32,268 nucleotides of DNA from an uncultured Alphaproteobacteria bacterium (GCA_944391565.1 CALXUB010000033.1:1-32268), one strand, 5' to 3'; shown: positions 6,167-13,889, numbered from the stretch's first letter. Program-made: numbers and translations. The notes: generated from the sequence alone by a model not told the origin.

Positions 6167-7204
6167 ATGAAAATTTTAAATGGAATGTTAGCTTCCGGCA
6201 TGGGTGGCATGGAACAAATGTCCGTCACTTACATCAAAGCCATGGTTGCCGACGGGAATGAAGTACATGCCCTTTATATGGCCGATTCGCCTTATTTGCC
6301 GGAATTGAAGGCCTTAGGTGTGCATCTGCACTTAATGACAGGACGTTCACTTTATAATCCGCTCAATGCGCTCAAAATTGCGAAAATAATCAATCAGGTT
6401 AATCCAGATGTAATTCTTCTGCATGGTAATCGAGTCATGCGCTTGGCTCGCTACCCGATCGTTTCCCATATGATCAAATGTAAAGCTCCCTTAATCGGAA
6501 AGGCCCACAATTTTGACTGTAAATACCTGCCTATTATGGATTTTGCCATTGCAACTACGCGTTATTGGCAGAAAGGATTATCCGAATTAACACATAAGCC
6601 TGTTTTTTACCTGCCGAACACGGTTTCACTCATCCCCGAACGTTCGCCTGTTTTTCATCAACCACCGGTTATTGGGACTGTCGGTCGACTGCATATCAAC
6701 AAAGGCTATGATATTTTACTAAAAGCAATGAGCCTTCTGATTCAAAGTGGCATTCAAGCCAAACTCGTTATTGGCGGAGACGGCCCTGAACGCGAGAATT
6801 TAAAAAAATTATGTCATCAGTTAAAACTTGATGATGTTGTCACTTTTGCCGGATGGATTAAAGATAAAGAAGCCTTTTATGAAACCTTTGATGTTTTTTG
6901 TCTTTCTTCCCGCACCGAACCTTTCGGCACCGTTGTTTTAGAGGCTATGGTTCGTAATGCTCCCGTTGTGACAACTGATTGCGCGGGTCCGCTTGAAATG
7001 ATTGAAGACGGTGTTTCAGGCTTGGTCGTTCCAATTAACCAAGCCCAAAAACTGGCCGAAGCTTTGAAGAAAATGATTTCCGATGAAAAAACGGCTCGCA
7101 AAATGGCTCAAAAGGCTCGTCAAACTGTTGAAGAACACTATGCTTTTGATATCTTTGTCAAAGAGCTTCATCATTTGATGGTGGAAGCGATTTCTCAGCA
7201 CTGA
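6167..7204 (+). CDS. Glycosyltransferase family 4
   Basis: 345 residues, GT-B fold. The N-terminal domain opens MKILNGMLASGMGGMEQM, the glycine-rich acceptor-side loop of GT4 enzymes. The C-terminal domain begins near residue 165 with VIGTVGRLHINKGYDIL and has LVIGGDGPERENL, then FCLSSRTEPFGTVVLEAM, which contains the E-x7-E motif that binds the nucleotide-sugar donor, then VVTTDCAGPLEMIEDGVSGL. It probably adds a hexose or related sugar to LPS core or another cell-surface glycan in the cytosol; the sugar cannot be read from sequence. The RBS GAAGGA lies about eight bases upstream. Its last 47 bases overlap the 3' end of the convergent gene at 7158-7952. Confidence 0.88.
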   Translation: MKILNGMLASGMGGMEQMSVTYIKAMVADGNEVHALYMADSPYLPELKALGVHLHLMTGRSLYNPLNALKIAKIINQVNPDVILLHGNRVMRLARYPIVSHMIKCKAPLIGKAHNFDCKYLPIMDFAIATTRYWQKGLSELTHKPVFYLPNTVSLIPERSPVFHQPPVIGTVGRLHINKGYDILLKAMSLLIQSGIQAKLVIGGDGPERENLKKLCHQLKLDDVVTFAGWIKDKEAFYETFDVFCLSSRTEPFGTVVLEAMVRNAPVVTTDCAGPLEMIEDGVSGLVVPINQAQKLAEALKKMISDEKTARKMAQKARQTVEEHYAFDIFVKELHHLMVEAISQH

Positions 7205-7952
7205 GCATTTTATATTCGAAAAACTTTGAAATTTTTAAAAATCGAAAATAAGCCAATGTCATTGCCATCACCAGCCCCCATGTCCCGTTAAAAATATATC
7301 GACGAACAAAGTAATACCTGAAAAATTGATAGGGAAATTCCGTTATCAAACGAACTTTTGAATAATTTTTCCCCGTTGCCAAAGCTGTTTTAACAAGCTC
7401 ATCCGTATACATGTTATATTTATACCAGGTTTGAGACAGACTTAAATAAGAGTAGTGATAGATTTCATTCTTTAGCTGTTCTACTCGGCATCCATCAAAA
7501 CGTACGACTCGATCGTGTGTCAAATCATCGGGCATTGTTGCTTTATGTCGGTTATACAAACGCACTAAATTATATTTACGTGTCCATTTCCGAGGCTTTT
7601 TAAAACCCGGAAACATATCTCCGATCCGCATGCGATAAGCATCTGCTTCAGGATTTTCTTTTATTTTTTTGATTTCTTCCATTAACGCCGGAGACAATAC
7701 TTCATCCGCATCCAAAGACAAAACCCATTCATTTTGACATTGTTCCTGCGCAAAATGCTTTTGAGCTGAAATATTTTTCCACGGATGAAACATAAATCTA
7801 GCACCATATTTTTGGGCAATTTCCTCTGTTTTATCCGTGCTGCCGCTGTCAACAATGATGATTTCGTCAGCGACCTGACATAATGCCTCTAAAGTTCGTC
7901 CCAAACGTTCCTGTTCGTTTAAAGTGACGATATAAGCTGACAGGTGTATCAT
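7158..7952 (-). CDS. Glycosyltransferase family 2, LPS core type (WaaE/KdtX-like)
   Basis: 264 residues. The GT-A nucleotide-binding start (LSAYIVTLNEQERLGRTLEAL), VDSGSTDKTEEIAQKYGA and the metal/donor motif LSLDADEVLSP match the WaaE/KdtX branch, as do the GFKKPRKW and RLYNRHKA stretches after the catalytic domain. The C-terminal region (residues about 195-255) is rich in Arg/Phe/Tyr, with a possible membrane-associated helix (GTWGLVMAMTLAYFRFL). WaaE-type enzymes add a beta-linked glucose to the inner core heptose of LPS at the cytosolic face; the exact sugar here is inferred. Its ATGA start overlaps the stop of the upstream paralogue 2 gene by four bases, so the two are co-translated. Confidence 0.85.
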   Translation of the reverse strand: MIHLSAYIVTLNEQERLGRTLEALCQVADEIIIVDSGSTDKTEEIAQKYGARFMFHPWKNISAQKHFAQEQCQNEWVLSLDADEVLSPALMEEIKKIKENPEADAYRMRIGDMFPGFKKPRKWTRKYNLVRLYNRHKATMPDDLTHDRVVRFDGCRVEQLKNEIYHYSYLSLSQTWYKYNMYTDELVKTALATGKNYSKVRLITEFPYQFFRYYFVRRYIFNGTWGLVMAMTLAYFRFLKISKFFEYKMLSAEKSLPPSNDEAL

Positions 7953-9004
7953 GCGGCCACCGTCGGAAAAGCATAATTTTCCGCCTTGAAATCAGAGAAC
8001 AAAAGATCCGTCATATAACGTGCAACAACGCGTTCATTAAAAAGTGAACGATACTTTTCGGTTCCTTTTCGCGCTACCTTCTGACGACGAGCCGGATATT
8101 TTTTAAACTCCCAAATCAAAGCATAAAGCTCTTCGGGGGTCGAATAAAAAACGATTTCATCTTCTTCGAACAACCGGTCATACCCAGTACGTCGATCCAT
8201 CAGACATAACTGACCATTTCCCATAATATGAGCCATACGATCCGAACTATACAGAAAAATATCATTTCGCCGCGACAAGTTCAATCCCATTCCGGCCTGC
8301 TCAAACGCACGTTGATAGACAGCTCCTGAAAATGTTGAATCCGGTGTCATTCCCGCTGCGAACAATTTCACTTGCGGCACCTTTTGTTGAATACGCTGAA
8401 CCACCTCTAAAGCAGGTATTTCTTCTTCTCCGAACTGACGTGTACCATTACCGGCACAATACATTAAATCTGCCGTCGGTTCTTTAATCTCATACATATT
8501 CGCCGTTTCTATAGAATTGTCGGTCGGATTAGGCAGAAATCCTACCATATTTCCGGGACGTTTGAATTGATGAAGAAGTTTTTGGTCCCCCGTTGTCACT
8601 AAAGTAATATCAACAACATCCAATTTTGATTGAATTCTTTGAACATTGCCGATTTCACAGTCAGGATGAATCCAATCCACATTATATTGCAAAACTCGAA
8701 GATGAGGAAACCGATCTCGCAATTCCGCGAGTGTTTCAGGATAGACCGTGTCTGCATGTCCCAGAATAATCGCATCAGGCAACACTTTTTGACAATAGCT
8801 GATTAAATGACGATTCATACGCCATACGCCCCACCTTTTGGAAACACCCAGCCCCATCAAACGAGCCATATCTCGATCATCGTAGTTTAAAACCTGATAG
8901 CCGTTACGGATTAACCCGTTCGAGATTTTCGGAGCAATTTGATTTAAAAAGCATCTTTTCAATCGCAGTTTATTAAACTGACCAATATGTAGGATTGTTG
9001 TCAT
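7949..9004 (-). CDS. CgeB-like glycosyltransferase, paralogue 2
   Basis: 351 residues, preceded by GGAGGAAG. It aligns end to end with the protein at 4299-5378: TTILHIGQFNKLRLKRCF against KILHVSHFHQIKPKTCCF, a shared NGLIRNG, DAIILGHADTVYPETL, LRVLQYNVDWI, VGFLPNPTD, MGLNLSRRNDIFLYSSDRMA, HIMGNGQLCLMDRRTGYDRL and FNERVVARYMTDLLF. It is thus a diverged duplicate of a cytosolic nucleotide-sugar glycosyltransferase; donor and acceptor are unknown. It heads a two-gene minus-strand operon with the WaaE-like GT2. A possible 35-residue ORF and structured RNA B lie just upstream, so RNA B's promoter could also feed this operon by read-through; I saw no convincing separate promoter. Confidence 0.84.
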   Translation of the reverse strand: MTTILHIGQFNKLRLKRCFLNQIAPKISNGLIRNGYQVLNYDDRDMARLMGLGVSKRWGVWRMNRHLISYCQKVLPDAIILGHADTVYPETLAELRDRFPHLRVLQYNVDWIHPDCEIGNVQRIQSKLDVVDITLVTTGDQKLLHQFKRPGNMVGFLPNPTDNSIETANMYEIKEPTADLMYCAGNGTRQFGEEEIPALEVVQRIQQKVPQVKLFAAGMTPDSTFSGAVYQRAFEQAGMGLNLSRRNDIFLYSSDRMAHIMGNGQLCLMDRRTGYDRLFEEDEIVFYSTPEELYALIWEFKKYPARRQKVARKGTEKYRSLFNERVVARYMTDLLFSDFKAENYAFPTVAA

Positions 9005-9016
9005 CTGCTTCCTCCG

Positions 9017-9124
9017 TTATATACTTTCAGATGTGATTTTATCGCTTAAATCAACCTGTAATATATTACGCCCAAAATGACAAGAGGGAATACATACAAT
9101 GATAATATTTTTTTGAGTGGTCAT
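9017..9124 (-). CDS. Possible small ORF (35 residues) between RNA B and the glycosyltransferase
   Basis: ATG at 9122-9124 with AAAGGA eight bases before it, and stop 12 bases before the glycosyltransferase start. The product begins MTTQKNIIIVCIPSC, a hydrophobic strand like the first beta strand of a Rossmann-type enzyme, then HFGRNILQVDL. It may be a leader peptide, a small protein, or the remnant of the N-terminus of a lost glycosyltransferase. The evidence is the good RBS and its position only. Confidence 0.35.
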   Translation of the reverse strand: MTTQKNIIIVCIPSCHFGRNILQVDLSDKITSESI

Positions 9125-9145
9125 ATTCTATATCCTTTCTGTTCA

Positions 9146-9170
9146 AGAAAAACCGCCATTTTCAGGCGGT
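9146..9170 (-). terminator. Intrinsic terminator of RNA B
   Basis: On the minus strand ACCGCC and GGCGGT pair around TGAAAAT and are followed by a T run. Its first three bases overlap the 3' strand of the RNA's long-range stem, as in RNA A. Confidence 0.8.
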
Positions 9171-9390
9171 CGGGGCGTTGAACAATCATAGAATATGACA
9201 TGACCCCCGCGCTTTTAAAGTTGCCTTCTGTACATCACGCGGGCCCCCCGACCACATCATGTAATCGGGGATATATTTCGCGTCGGCACAAGTGCAAGCG
9301 CGACTTTCGGCGCTATATCCAGCACCGCATATTCTAGAGCTGTTCAGACTCCGAGCCGCCTAGGCTCTACGCTTTTCAAAGAAAAGCCTG
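9146..9390 (-). ncRNA. Structured RNA B, about 245 nt, homologous to RNA A
   Basis: Read on the minus strand. H1 9371-9387 (7 bp, GCTTTTC/GAAAAGC), H2 9353-9367 (GAGCC/GGCTC), TCTGAACA (9341-9348), H4 9309-9326, H5 9282-9304, then AAATATATCCCC and GGTCGGGG (9246-9253). GGTCGGGG can pair perfectly with CCCCGACC (9168-9175) just before the terminator, or locally with the preceding CCCC. Inside that stem CCCGCG (9238-9243) pairs with CGCGGG (9206-9211), where RNA A has CCTGTGG/CCATAGG, so both strands have changed while pairing is kept. The loop keeps CAGAAGGC (9223-9230), and TGTACAGA there matches TCTGAACA in 7 of 8 positions. TCAT/ATGA with a 10-base loop (9186-9203) is also kept. It fills the 428-base gap between two glycosyltransferase genes and has its own promoter. 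Confidence 0.78.
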
Positions 9391-9396
9391 ACTGAA

Positions 9397-9425
9397 ATGA
9401 TAACCATTCTTTTCAAGTTTAGCAA
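9397..9425 (-). promoter_or_regulatory. Promoter of structured RNA B
   Basis: On the minus strand TTGCTA (9420-9425), 17-base spacer, TATCAT (9397-9402). As in RNA A the -10 box is followed by TTCAGT, so the predicted 5' ends correspond. Confidence 0.65.
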
Positions 9426-9432
9426 GTTTATT

Positions 9433-10341
9433 TTACAGAAGCTTTGCCAATTTTTGTTCTAATTTCTCAAATCGTTCAATCACATAATCTGAAAAAACCG
9501 GCAAAAAGGGGGACTCGTTCAAAAACTGTTCATAGGCTTTCGAATCGGCATTTAATACAGCAATTTGCTCCAACAAACCTGTATTATCGCCATTTTTATT
9601 CCACAACAGATAGGCCCGCGGGTTCAGTCGTCCTGCTTCCGGCGCACCACCGGCACCCCAATAAATGGGAACCGCTCCGGCCAAAAAAGCCTCAAAAAGC
9701 TTTTCGGTCACATAGCCCGGAGCATCGCTGTTCTCAGGGCAAATTGAAAAGCGAAAACGACTGAGGTATTGAATTTTATTGTTCTGATCCGTTTTCCATA
9801 AACGGTCATCATTATGCATAAAAGCTCCGGCAGAAGCAACCGGCGCAATTTTAGACAACTGTTTAACCATTTCTTGGCGCAGATATCCGGGATCGTGCCG
9901 TGCAACCAAAGCTGCAAATTCTGTCTTTTGAGGACGCCGCTCGGCTATTGCACAGATTTTTCGTCGAATTTCCTCGGGTGTATCGGTCGGTTCAAACAAA
10001 TAAAGCAACCAAATGGGAAAACGCAAATAATCCGTTTCTTCTTTTTCATCAAACCCGAGTGATAAAGCCACCGGCAGCTTTTTGTGATATTTACGGTATC
10101 GATTTAGATTTTCACCAGTCCAAAACACTTTCTTTTCATCTCGATGGAACCAAAAAGTCCGTGGCGATCCGAAAACGGAAACAAAAGAAAGCTTGGATAA
10201 ATCCCGACCGTCAAAACGGCTGTGGACAAATTGAGCAAACCACGAATGATCTCCGCCGATCCAATTATAATGACGAATGCCGTCATATTCCTGTCCGACA
10301 TAAGCATTTAAAAAGCGTTGCCATTTACGAATAATTCCCAT
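9433..10341 (-). CDS. Alpha-1,3/1,4-fucosyltransferase family (GT10)
   Basis: 302 residues from the ATG at 10341, supported by GAGGA seven bases upstream; a longer frame would run into the metK start. The C-terminal half has the GT10 signature: FRFSICPENSDAPGYVTEKL, then FEAFLAGAVPIYWGAGG, the GDP-fucose-binding block with E-N-S and Y-V-T-E-K. The N-terminal acceptor half contains FWTGENLN and ALSLGFDEKEETDYLRFP, as in bacterial GT10 members such as those of Helicobacter. It would transfer L-fucose from GDP-fucose to a GlcNAc- or Glc-containing glycan in the cytosol. No GDP-fucose synthesis genes are in the window. The upstream palindromic region may be shared with metK. Confidence 0.87.
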   Translation of the reverse strand: MGIIRKWQRFLNAYVGQEYDGIRHYNWIGGDHSWFAQFVHSRFDGRDLSKLSFVSVFGSPRTFWFHRDEKKVFWTGENLNRYRKYHKKLPVALSLGFDEKEETDYLRFPIWLLYLFEPTDTPEEIRRKICAIAERRPQKTEFAALVARHDPGYLRQEMVKQLSKIAPVASAGAFMHNDDRLWKTDQNNKIQYLSRFRFSICPENSDAPGYVTEKLFEAFLAGAVPIYWGAGGAPEAGRLNPRAYLLWNKNGDNTGLLEQIAVLNADSKAYEQFLNESPFLPVFSDYVIERFEKLEQKLAKLL

Positions 10342-10359
10342 TATTTTTCCTCTTCCGGC

Positions 10360-10405
10360 CAGGTTAAAGAAAAAATTGGCATTTTGCAAGTTTTCTGTTA
10401 ACCTG
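10360..10405. promoter_or_regulatory. Inverted repeat with mirror-image promoter-like boxes between fucosyltransferase and metK
   Basis: CAGGTTAA (10360-10367) and TTAACCTG (10398-10405) form a perfect 8-bp inverted repeat 30 bases apart. On the plus strand TTGGCA (10376-10381) is 17 bases from TAACCT (10399-10404). On the minus strand TTGCAA (10384-10389) is 17 bases from TAACCT (10361-10366). The two half-sites therefore lie at the two putative -10 regions. This could be a divergent promoter, an operator, or a transcript hairpin. Confidence 0.45.
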
Positions 10406-10422
10406 AACTCAAAGGAGGAAAA

Positions 10423-11580
10423 ATGCAATCTTATTTATTCACCAGCGAATCCGTTGCCGAAGGACATCCGGACAAGGTATGTGATCGCCTCTCTGATGCT
10501 TTGTTGGACTTGGCTTTAAGCCACAATCCCGAAGCACGCGTTGCAATTGAAACATTGGCCACGACGAATCGCGTTGTTTTAGCCGGTGAAGTCTCCGGTC
10601 TTTCTCCTTTAGCTGCTGATGAACTCGAACAAACCGTTCGTTCCACTATTCGAGAAATCGGCTATCGACAAAAAGGGTTTGACTGGGAAAACGTGCGAAT
10701 CGAAAACTATATCCATGCGCAATCAGATGATATTGCTTTAGGTGTGGACCGAGACGGCGCCGGTGATCAAGGCATGATGTTCGGTTATGCGACAAACGAA
10801 TGCCCGTTTTGTGATTATATGCCGGCCCCTCTTTATTTTGCACACGCGCTTCTTAAAAAATTAAGTGAAAAGCGAAAAAACGGCCTTGCCCAAGGTTTGG
10901 AACCGGACGCCAAAAGCCAGCTGACATTCCGTTACGAAAACGGAAAGCCTGTTTGTGTTGATACTTTAATCGTCTCAACACAGCACCATCCCGATTTGTC
11001 ACAGGAAAAAATCAAAGAAATCATCCGCCAAACGGCATTCGAAGTTTTACCGGCTGGCTTTATGTGCCCGGATGAACATTTTTACGTTAATCCGACAGGT
11101 CGTTTTGTTATCGGAGGACCTAACGGAGACACGGGTTTGACCGGACGCAAAATCATTGTCGACACTTATGGCGGAGCGGCTCCTCACGGCGGCGGTGCTT
11201 TTTCGGGAAAGGACCCGACCAAAGTGGATCGTTCGGCAGCTTATATGCTGCGCTATCTGGCAAAAAATATTGTTGCCGGCGGATGGGCTGATAAATGCCT
11301 CCTTCAAGTCTCATATGCCATTGGGATGGCTCACCCTTTATCTTTCTATGTCAATACTTTTGGCACAGGCATTCTTCCCGATTCGCATTTAGCTGAAGTT
11401 TTATACAAAGAAGTTAACCTGACACCGCGAGGCATCCGTTCGCACCTGAACTTAAATCGTCCGATTTATACACCTACGGCAGCTTATGGCCACTTTGGCA
11501 GAAAACCGCTCGATAATGGTTCTTTTTCCTGGGAAAAGTTGGATTTTATTTCAGAATTGAAAAAGATATTGCCTTCATAA
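10423..11580 (+). CDS. metK: S-adenosylmethionine synthetase (methionine adenosyltransferase)
   Basis: 385 residues, full length for MetK. It makes S-adenosylmethionine from methionine and ATP in the cytosol, with release of phosphate and diphosphate. Signatures are [20 protein letters not shown] at the N-terminus (ATP/Mg binding), [12 protein letters not shown] near residue 115, and [20 protein letters not shown] near residue 250, followed by [23 protein letters not shown] lies a few bases before the ATG. No SAM-II or other SAM riboswitch sequence is visible in the short leader, which instead carries an inverted repeat. The gene ends 10 bases before the convergent lpxC stop, without a visible terminator. 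Confidence 0.98.
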   Translation: MQSYLFTSESVAEGHPDKVCDRLSDALLDLALSHNPEARVAIETLATTNRVVLAGEVSGLSPLAADELEQTVRSTIREIGYRQKGFDWENVRIENYIHAQSDDIALGVDRDGAGDQGMMFGYATNECPFCDYMPAPLYFAHALLKKLSEKRKNGLAQGLEPDAKSQLTFRYENGKPVCVDTLIVSTQHHPDLSQEKIKEIIRQTAFEVLPAGFMCPDEHFYVNPTGRFVIGGPNGDTGLTGRKIIVDTYGGAAPHGGGAFSGKDPTKVDRSAAYMLRYLAKNIVAGGWADKCLLQVSYAIGMAHPLSFYVNTFGTGILPDSHLAEVLYKEVNLTPRGIRSHLNLNRPIYTPTAAYGHFGRKPLDNGSFSWEKLDFISELKKILPS

Positions 11581-11590
11581 ATCCGAAAGC

Positions 11591-12535
11591 TTAGGCAACA
11601 GCAATCGCCGATTCGTTTTCTTCAATCGTTTCATTCAAATCGATGATTTCATAAGCAGATGAATCGGCAAATAACGTCCGAAGTAAAGCATTGGTATGGA
11701 AATGTCCGGAACGAACACCTTGGAAAGAACCGATGATCGGCAAGCCGGCCTGCCCCAAATCACCGATCGCATCCAAGATTTTATGCCGGACAAATTCAGT
11801 CTGATGACGCAATCCTTCCGGATTCATAATGCTTTCACCGTTGACGACAATTGCATTTTCCAGCGATCCGCCATGACACAGGCCCATGGAACGCAGCATC
11901 TCGATTTCCTGCAGTTGAGCGAAAGTCCGAGCGTAAGCAATTTCTTTTTTAAAACTTTTTTGCGTCAAATCAAACACCAAAGATTGATGACCGATTGCAC
12001 CGGCGGCAAACTCGATATCAAAGTCAATTGTCAACCCTTTTTCAGCCGGTTTCAAAGAAACAACAGCCCCTTTACCATCTTCGAAAACAACTTCTTTTTT
12101 AATGCGAACAGCTTTTAAAGGAGCATTCTGTTCAATCAACCCGACACAATCGAATAAAAAAGCAAAATCCTGTGCGCTTCCGTCCATAATAGGAACTTCC
12201 GGTCCCTGCACGTCTATATAAGCATTCGTCACGCCATAAGCATACAAAGCCGCCATAACATGCTCGGCCGTTGAAACACGCACACCTTCAGCATTACCGT
12301 AGCATGTGCACAACCGCGTATCAACCACATTTTCATAAGAAGCTTTGATCTCGTTATTTTTGTCCGTCACATCAACGCGACGAAAGACAATGCCCGTTCC
12401 GACAGGTGCCGGATGAAAACTGATTTTCGTTTTCGCACCGGAATGCAATCCCACGCCCACGGCATAAATCGAACCGCGAAAAGTCTTTTCACACAGTTTA
12501 TAATCAAGAGACAAACGCGAAATATCTGCAATCAT
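11591..12535 (-). CDS. lpxC: UDP-3-O-acyl-N-acetylglucosamine deacetylase
   Basis: 314 residues. LpxC is the committed, Zn-dependent step of lipid A synthesis in the cytosol, removing acetate from UDP-3-O-acyl-GlcNAc. Visible motifs are GVGLHSG near the N-terminus, STAEHVMAALYAYG (first Zn His), MDGSAQDFAF, EFVRHKILDAIGD (second Zn His and the Asp ligand) and SGHFHTNALL (the catalytic His region). Length fits the family. The start has AAGGA and lies within a clear promoter unit (12572-12600). It shows that the organism makes lipid A-based LPS, which fits the nearby glycosyltransferase cluster. Confidence 0.97.
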   Translation of the reverse strand: MIADISRLSLDYKLCEKTFRGSIYAVGVGLHSGAKTKISFHPAPVGTGIVFRRVDVTDKNNEIKASYENVVDTRLCTCYGNAEGVRVSTAEHVMAALYAYGVTNAYIDVQGPEVPIMDGSAQDFAFLFDCVGLIEQNAPLKAVRIKKEVVFEDGKGAVVSLKPAEKGLTIDFDIEFAAGAIGHQSLVFDLTQKSFKKEIAYARTFAQLQEIEMLRSMGLCHGGSLENAIVVNGESIMNPEGLRHQTEFVRHKILDAIGDLGQAGLPIIGSFQGVRSGHFHTNALLRTLFADSSAYEIIDLNETIEENESAIAVA

Positions 12536-12571
12536 TGTCGTATTCCTTTAAATAATCTTTTCCTTTGAGCC

Positions 12572-12600
12572 TAAGATACCGACTTATCTTAAAAAGTGCA
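12572..12600 (-). promoter_or_regulatory. Promoter of lpxC
   Basis: On the minus strand TTGCAC (12595-12600), 17-base spacer, TATCTT (12572-12577). It uses the same -35 sequence as the DHFR-like gene's promoter. Confidence 0.68.
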
Positions 12601-12668
12601 AATCAATGATTATTACAGATTATTACAAATATATGTTGACCCTTTTTCAGAGTTTTTTAAAAAAAATG

Positions 12669-12697
12669 TTGCAATGCTTTTAAAATTTATGTATTCT
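12669..12697 (+). promoter_or_regulatory. Promoter of the DUF4167 gene
   Basis: TTGCAA (12669-12674), 17-base spacer, TATTCT (12692-12697). The leader of about 85 bases has three small hairpin-forming pairs (CTCG/CGAG, CGGC/GCCG, AGCG/CGCT) and is otherwise A-rich. Confidence 0.62.
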
Positions 12698-12786
12698 CGC
12701 TCTCAACGAGTTAAAGGCTCGCGGCTTTTAAGGCCGACAAGCGCAAAAACGCTTAGAAAAAAAATAACAAACTTGGTTAAATACGC

Positions 12787-13296
12787 ATGAAGCAATCTTC
12801 CAATAATAAAAACCGCTCTAACGGGCGCTATGGGCATTTTAACAATACACGTCGTTCGAATGCCGTTAATCGAAATACCGTTTACGACAGCACGGGGCCT
12901 TGCGGGCGAATCCGCGGAACGGCTCAACAGCTGATAGACAAATATTTATCAGCGGCCAAAGACGCCAAAGGACAAAATGATCGCGTTTTAAGTGAAGTCT
13001 GTACGCAGCATGCCGATCACTATGCCAGACAACTGCAACTAGCCCTTCAAAACGAACGACCGGCTCAACCTACGACTGAAATTCCGATACCCGAAACGGA
13101 GCAAATACCGACGTCGGAAACACTGTCTGAACAAGAACCGACAGAAACCGAACAAATCTCTGACTTACCCTTCATGGGCGTTGAGATTCCCATGCCGGTT
13201 CCGGAGCTCCCTCAAGAACAAGTCGAACCTAAAACAGAGACCAAAACACCGCGTCGCGGACGCAAAACAAAAGCTTCTCTGGACGCTGTTTCGTAA
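12787..13296 (+). CDS. DUF4167 domain protein
   Basis: 169 residues. An Asn/Arg-rich N-terminus (SSNNKNRSNGRYGH...) is followed by the DUF4167 core at about 33-82: YDSTGPCGRIRGTAQQLIDK, YLSAAKDAKGQNDRVLSEV and QHADHYARQLQLAL. The remainder is a disordered Pro/Glu/Thr-rich tail closing with basic PRRGRKTKAS. The family is nearly confined to Alphaproteobacteria, is cytosolic and of unknown function; its basic, low-complexity ends suggest nucleic-acid binding, which is inference. The start has no clear Shine-Dalgarno sequence, which is unusual in this window. It lies alone between its own promoter and the flagellar operon. Confidence 0.87.
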   Translation: MKQSSNNKNRSNGRYGHFNNTRRSNAVNRNTVYDSTGPCGRIRGTAQQLIDKYLSAAKDAKGQNDRVLSEVCTQHADHYARQLQLALQNERPAQPTTEIPIPETEQIPTSETLSEQEPTETEQISDLPFMGVEIPMPVPELPQEQVEPKTETKTPRRGRKTKASLDAVS

Positions 13297-13331
13297 AAAA
13301 CGCCTTTTTCATAACCAGTTGTTAACTAACT

Positions 13332-13361
13332 TTGACTTACACTGAACATAAGTCATGTATA
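13332..13361 (+). promoter_or_regulatory. Promoter and inverted repeat before the flagellar operon
   Basis: TTGACT (13332-13337) is 18 bases from TGTATA (13356-13361), with TATAAA two bases further on. GACTTA (13334-13339) and TAAGTC (13349-13354) form a 6-bp inverted repeat between the boxes, a plausible operator. Confidence 0.45.
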
Positions 13362-13376
13362 AAAGGGTGACAACAG

Positions 13377-13889
13377 ATGAATTTGGACGAAAATGAGGAG
13401 CTTTTAGAACCGTCAAAAGAAAATCGGCAAGCGCCTTATAAATGGTTATTAGGCTTGCTGTTTCTTTTTTTGTTCGGACTGACCGGCGGTTATTTGTCTG
13501 TCAGCCTGCCGAATGCATTTCATCCTCAACCTCCTGCCCGTTCTCAAGAAGAAATTGCTTTAATCGGTAAAGACGGATTGTATTTTCTGGAGCTTCCCTC
13601 TTTTCAGGTTAATTTAAATGATCAGCGTCAAAATTTTTCGATTTTACAAACAACGCTGGCATTAGAGCTCAATCGTCCGACGGATAAAAAGGACATTTTA
13701 GCTGTTATGCCGCGAATTCAGGACAGTATTTTAACCTACTTACGAGAGGTCAGACCTGAAGAACTGCAAGAAACGGGCGGTTTATATCGATTAAAAGAAG
13801 CATTGTTGGAGCGAATCAATTTTTTAATTGCTCCGGCTCATATTAACGATGTGTTGTTTAAAGAGATGTTTGTTCAGCAAAGGAAATAA
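13377..13889 (+). CDS. fliL: Flagellar basal-body-associated protein FliL
   Basis: 170 residues. A charged cytosolic N-terminus of about 20 residues precedes one membrane helix (KWLLGLLFLFLFGLTGGYLS), then a periplasmic domain with the FliL pattern: FLELPSFQVNLNDQ, ILQTTLALELNR, ILAVMPRIQDSILTYLREV, RLKEALLERINFLI and VLFKEMFVQ. FliL rings surround the stator units and support torque. First gene of the flagellar operon; fliM starts two bases after its stop. Confidence 0.9.
   Translation: MNLDENEELLEPSKENRQAPYKWLLGLLFLFLFGLTGGYLSVSLPNAFHPQPPARSQEEIALIGKDGLYFLELPSFQVNLNDQRQNFSILQTTLALELNRPTDKKDILAVMPRIQDSILTYLREVRPEELQETGGLYRLKEALLERINFLIAPAHINDVLFKEMFVQQRK

Noticed and set aside
9814-10334. 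Plus-strand open frames opposite the fucosyltransferase
   Set aside because: The minus-strand GT10 motifs are unmistakable; the plus frames overlap each other and have no family features.
10342-10422. SAM riboswitch before metK
   Set aside because: Only 81 bases separate the two starts and the SAM-II conserved core is not visible; the region holds only the inverted repeat.
12596-12790. A 64-residue open frame before the DUF4167 gene
   Set aside because: It runs across the promoter of the next gene, has no RBS and shows no protein-like features.
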